Made by a program: the position numbers and the translations under genes. Below, in pieces: positions 5,119 through 6,599 of a stretch of DNA of 6,599 nucleotides (the stretch's first letter is position 1; the number at the start of each line of letters is the position of its first letter). This DNA is from a bacterium (GTDB lineage: Bacteria; Krumholzibacteriota; Krumholzibacteriia; WVZY01), in the NCBI GenBank assembly GCA_027296025.1, contig JAPUJU010000273.1, positions 1-6,599 on the forward strand. Reading direction: 5' to 3'. The notes under the pieces are model-generated. The model ran no database searches. It worked only from the letters and a program-made list of their open reading frames with translations, and was not told where the DNA came from.

Positions 5119-5153
5119 AAAGGACACGGTCGGCTTGCGCCGGTCGTTCCTTT
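5119..5153 (-). promoter_or_regulatory. Hairpin in the ffh-rpsP gap
   Basis: On the minus strand the arm AAAGGA-ACG-AC-CGGC pairs with GCCG-AC-CGT-G-TCCTTT across a GCAA (GNRA-type) tetraloop: 13 base pairs interrupted by a 2x2 AC/AC internal loop and one bulged G. It begins at the ffh stop codon and ends 10 nt before the rpsP Shine-Dalgarno. Only a short broken T-rich stretch follows, so it is at best a leaky terminator. It could also be a processing or stability element or a protein-binding site. Confidence 0.5.
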
Positions 5154-6475
5154 TAGAACGGCGCAAAGGGCATGCGCTTAGCGCCCCCTTTGCCGATCAT
5201 TTTCATCATTTTTTTCATATCGATAAACTGCTTCAGCAGCCGGTTCACGGCCTGCGTAGTGGTGCCGCTGCCGCGGGCAATCCGCTTTCGGCGGCCGCCG
5301 TCGATGATGTTCGGATGAATACGCTCATCCTCCGTCATCGAACTGATGATCGCTTCCAGTTCGACGAACTGCCGTTCGTCAATCGACAGCCCCTTGAGCG
5401 ATGCCTTCGAAAAGCCCGGAATCATCTTCAGCATGTCTTCGATGGGACCCATCTTTTTGACACGCTTGAGTTCCTCGAGAAAATCACTCAGCGTAAATGC
5501 CTGCGCACGAATCCGCTTCTCCAGCTTCTTCGCTTGCTCGGTGTCGACGTTTTCCTGTGTCTTCTCGATGAGGGAGAGCATGTCTCCCATACCGAGAATG
5601 CGACCCGCCATCCGGTCGGGGTGAAACAACTCGATGTCTTCGAGCTTTTCCCCAACGCTCGCAAAGCGAATTCGCGCGCCGGCGACCGACGTAATCGACA
5701 GCGCTGCACCACCACGCGCGTCCCCGTCGAGCTTCGACAGAACGACACCGGTAAAGGCGATACGTTCCTTAAACGCCTTCGCGACGTTGATGGCCTCCTG
5801 CCCGGTCATGCTGTCCAGCACGAGCAGGATTTCCTCGGGTTTCGCGACATCTTTCAGTCGCTCAAGCTCCTGCATCATCGTATCGTCGATGTGCAGGCGC
5901 CCTGCCGTATCCAGAATGAGCGTGTCACGGAGCGAGGCGTCCGCGATCTTCCGGGCACGGTTGTAGATCTTCGTAATGTCCTTCTCGTTCGCGTCGCCAC
6001 GAGCCACCGGCACGTCGATCTGCCTGCCGAGTATCTCGAGTTGCTCCATCGCAGCCGGACGGTACACATCCAGCGCGACGAGGAGCGGCTTGCGCCCATT
6101 TTTCTTGAGGAACGCAGCCAGTTTCGCCGCGAACGTCGTCTTACCCGATCCCTGCAACCCGACGATCATCACGCTCGTTGAAGACGACGTCAGTGAAAAC
6201 GGCACGGTCTCACCGCCGAGGAGCCGTGTCATTTCCTCGTGGACGATCTTGATGATCTGTTGCGCCGGCGTAAAACTCTTGACGACTTCTTCGCCGATGG
6301 CGCGTTCCTCGAGGCGCGCCACAAACTCTTTGGCCACGCGGAAATTCACATCAGCTTCGAGAAGCGCACGACGCACCTCACGGCCCGTTTCCTTGATGTC
6401 CTTCTCGGAAAGCTTGCCGCGATTCCTCAGCTTCGCGAAGATCCCGTCGAGCTTCTGGCCCAGATCGGCGAACAT
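5153..6475 (-). CDS. ffh: Signal recognition particle protein Ffh
   Basis: Ffh is the GTPase of the bacterial signal recognition particle. With SRP RNA it binds signal sequences at the ribosome and delivers the complex to FtsY at the membrane. The 440-residue product has the N domain (about 1-85), then the G domain with the P-loop GLQGSGKTT (106-114), DVYRPAA (136-142), DTAGR (189-193), DSMTGQEA (221-228), SKLDGDARGG (247-256) and SVGEKLEDIELFHPDRM (273-289). The Met-rich M domain carries the SRP-RNA signature RGSGTT (401-406) and the terminal MKKMMKMIGKGG. Length is normal. The frame stays open upstream, but the ATG at 6475 is chosen because MFADLGQKLDGIFAKLR is the family N-terminus and AGGGGA (6481-6486) lies 5 nt before it. 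It is the first complete gene of the operon in view. Confidence 0.98.
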   Translation of the reverse strand: MFADLGQKLDGIFAKLRNRGKLSEKDIKETGREVRRALLEADVNFRVAKEFVARLEERAIGEEVVKSFTPAQQIIKIVHEEMTRLLGGETVPFSLTSSSTSVMIVGLQGSGKTTFAAKLAAFLKKNGRKPLLVALDVYRPAAMEQLEILGRQIDVPVARGDANEKDITKIYNRARKIADASLRDTLILDTAGRLHIDDTMMQELERLKDVAKPEEILLVLDSMTGQEAINVAKAFKERIAFTGVVLSKLDGDARGGAALSITSVAGARIRFASVGEKLEDIELFHPDRMAGRILGMGDMLSLIEKTQENVDTEQAKKLEKRIRAQAFTLSDFLEELKRVKKMGPIEDMLKMIPGFSKASLKGLSIDERQFVELEAIISSMTEDERIHPNIIDGGRRKRIARGSGTTTQAVNRLLKQFIDMKKMMKMIGKGGAKRMPFAPF

Positions 6476-6599
6476 GCGTTTCCCCTGCCCACAGCGCCGC
6501 AGACGGCGACTGTCCCTTGCGCGCCCCACACCCAACCGGCTGTCTTTATTACAAGTGATTGAATAAGAGTGGCTTAGGCGACCTGTGGATCCCGCGTGA
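6476..6599 (-). promoter_or_regulatory. ffh leader region
   Basis: These 124 nt upstream of ffh hold the ffh Shine-Dalgarno (AGGGGA, 6481-6486) and a hairpin next to it (6491-6513). An AT-richer patch at about 6540-6570 could contain a promoter, but no -35/-10 pair with good spacing is visible, so none is called. Two minus-strand frames remain open from the edge to stops at 6574 and 6549, so the end of an upstream gene may lie here; it is too short to identify. Confidence 0.4.
6491..6513 (-). promoter_or_regulatory. Hairpin adjacent to the ffh ribosome binding site
   Basis: On the minus strand ACAG-T-CGCCG pairs with CGGCG-CTGT around a 4-nt TCTG loop: nine base pairs and one bulged T. The stem ends 4 nt before the AGGGGA Shine-Dalgarno. 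No T-run follows, so it is not an intrinsic terminator. Confidence 0.45.

Noticed and set aside
5114..6181. Plus-strand ORF of 355 codons
   Set aside because: It lies almost wholly antisense to ffh, whose motifs are unmistakable. Long open frames opposite GC-rich genes are expected, and the product shows no family motif.
6540..6575. Sigma-70 type promoter for ffh (AT-richer patch with TAATAA)
   Set aside because: No reasonable -35 element stands at 16-18 nt spacing from any -10-like hexamer there, and the phylum's promoter consensus is unknown.

Overview
The window is almost entirely one co-directional gene block on the minus strand, so read it from right to left. It is a bacterial translation and protein-targeting operon: ffh (SRP GTPase), rpsP (bS16), a KH-domain RNA-binding protein (khpA type), rimM, trmD, rplS (bL19), rnhB (RNase HII), a yraN/UPF0102 nuclease-like gene, and last a predicted lipoprotein with a SmpA/OmlA-like C-terminal region. 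Gaps are short (11 to 56 nt), khpA and rimM overlap by 4 nt, and rplS and rnhB appear translationally coupled. The order ffh-rpsP-khpA-rimM-trmD-rplS-rnhB is an old arrangement shared by many bacterial phyla. It joins ribosome assembly (bS16, bL19, RimM), tRNA m1G37 modification (TrmD) and co-translational membrane targeting (Ffh).

Layout: 6476-6599 is the ffh leader, with a hairpin next to the ffh ribosome binding site. 761-6475 is the operon. 586-760 is gene-free, rich in inverted repeats, and leads into an intrinsic terminator at 555-585. Beyond the terminator, on the same strand, a short possible leader ORF (448-495) precedes the 5' part of a secreted-protein gene (1-425) that runs off the window edge.

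Organism: the DNA is moderately GC-rich and Shine-Dalgarno motifs are mostly clear (GGAGG type). The lipoprotein points to an envelope with lipoprotein sorting. Three features lean towards the FCB superphylum or a related candidate phylum (Krumholzibacteriota, Eisenbacteria or Latescibacterota type): the long Ala/Glu/Lys tail on bS16, the TrmD 'GRYKGVDERV' variant, and the 'GAYSFD...GW.SVERTAQ...ELNGG.FG.LVP' region of the secreted protein. This placement is an inference from remembered family patterns and was not checked by any search.

Most of the window is ordinary housekeeping sequence, and I see no mobile element, CRISPR array, tRNA or rRNA. The places worth a second look are the 36-bp tandem repeats in the rpsP tail, the structured region before the terminator, the unclear rnhB start, the ffh-rpsP hairpin, the lipoprotein at the operon end, and the secreted protein with its possible leader ORF.
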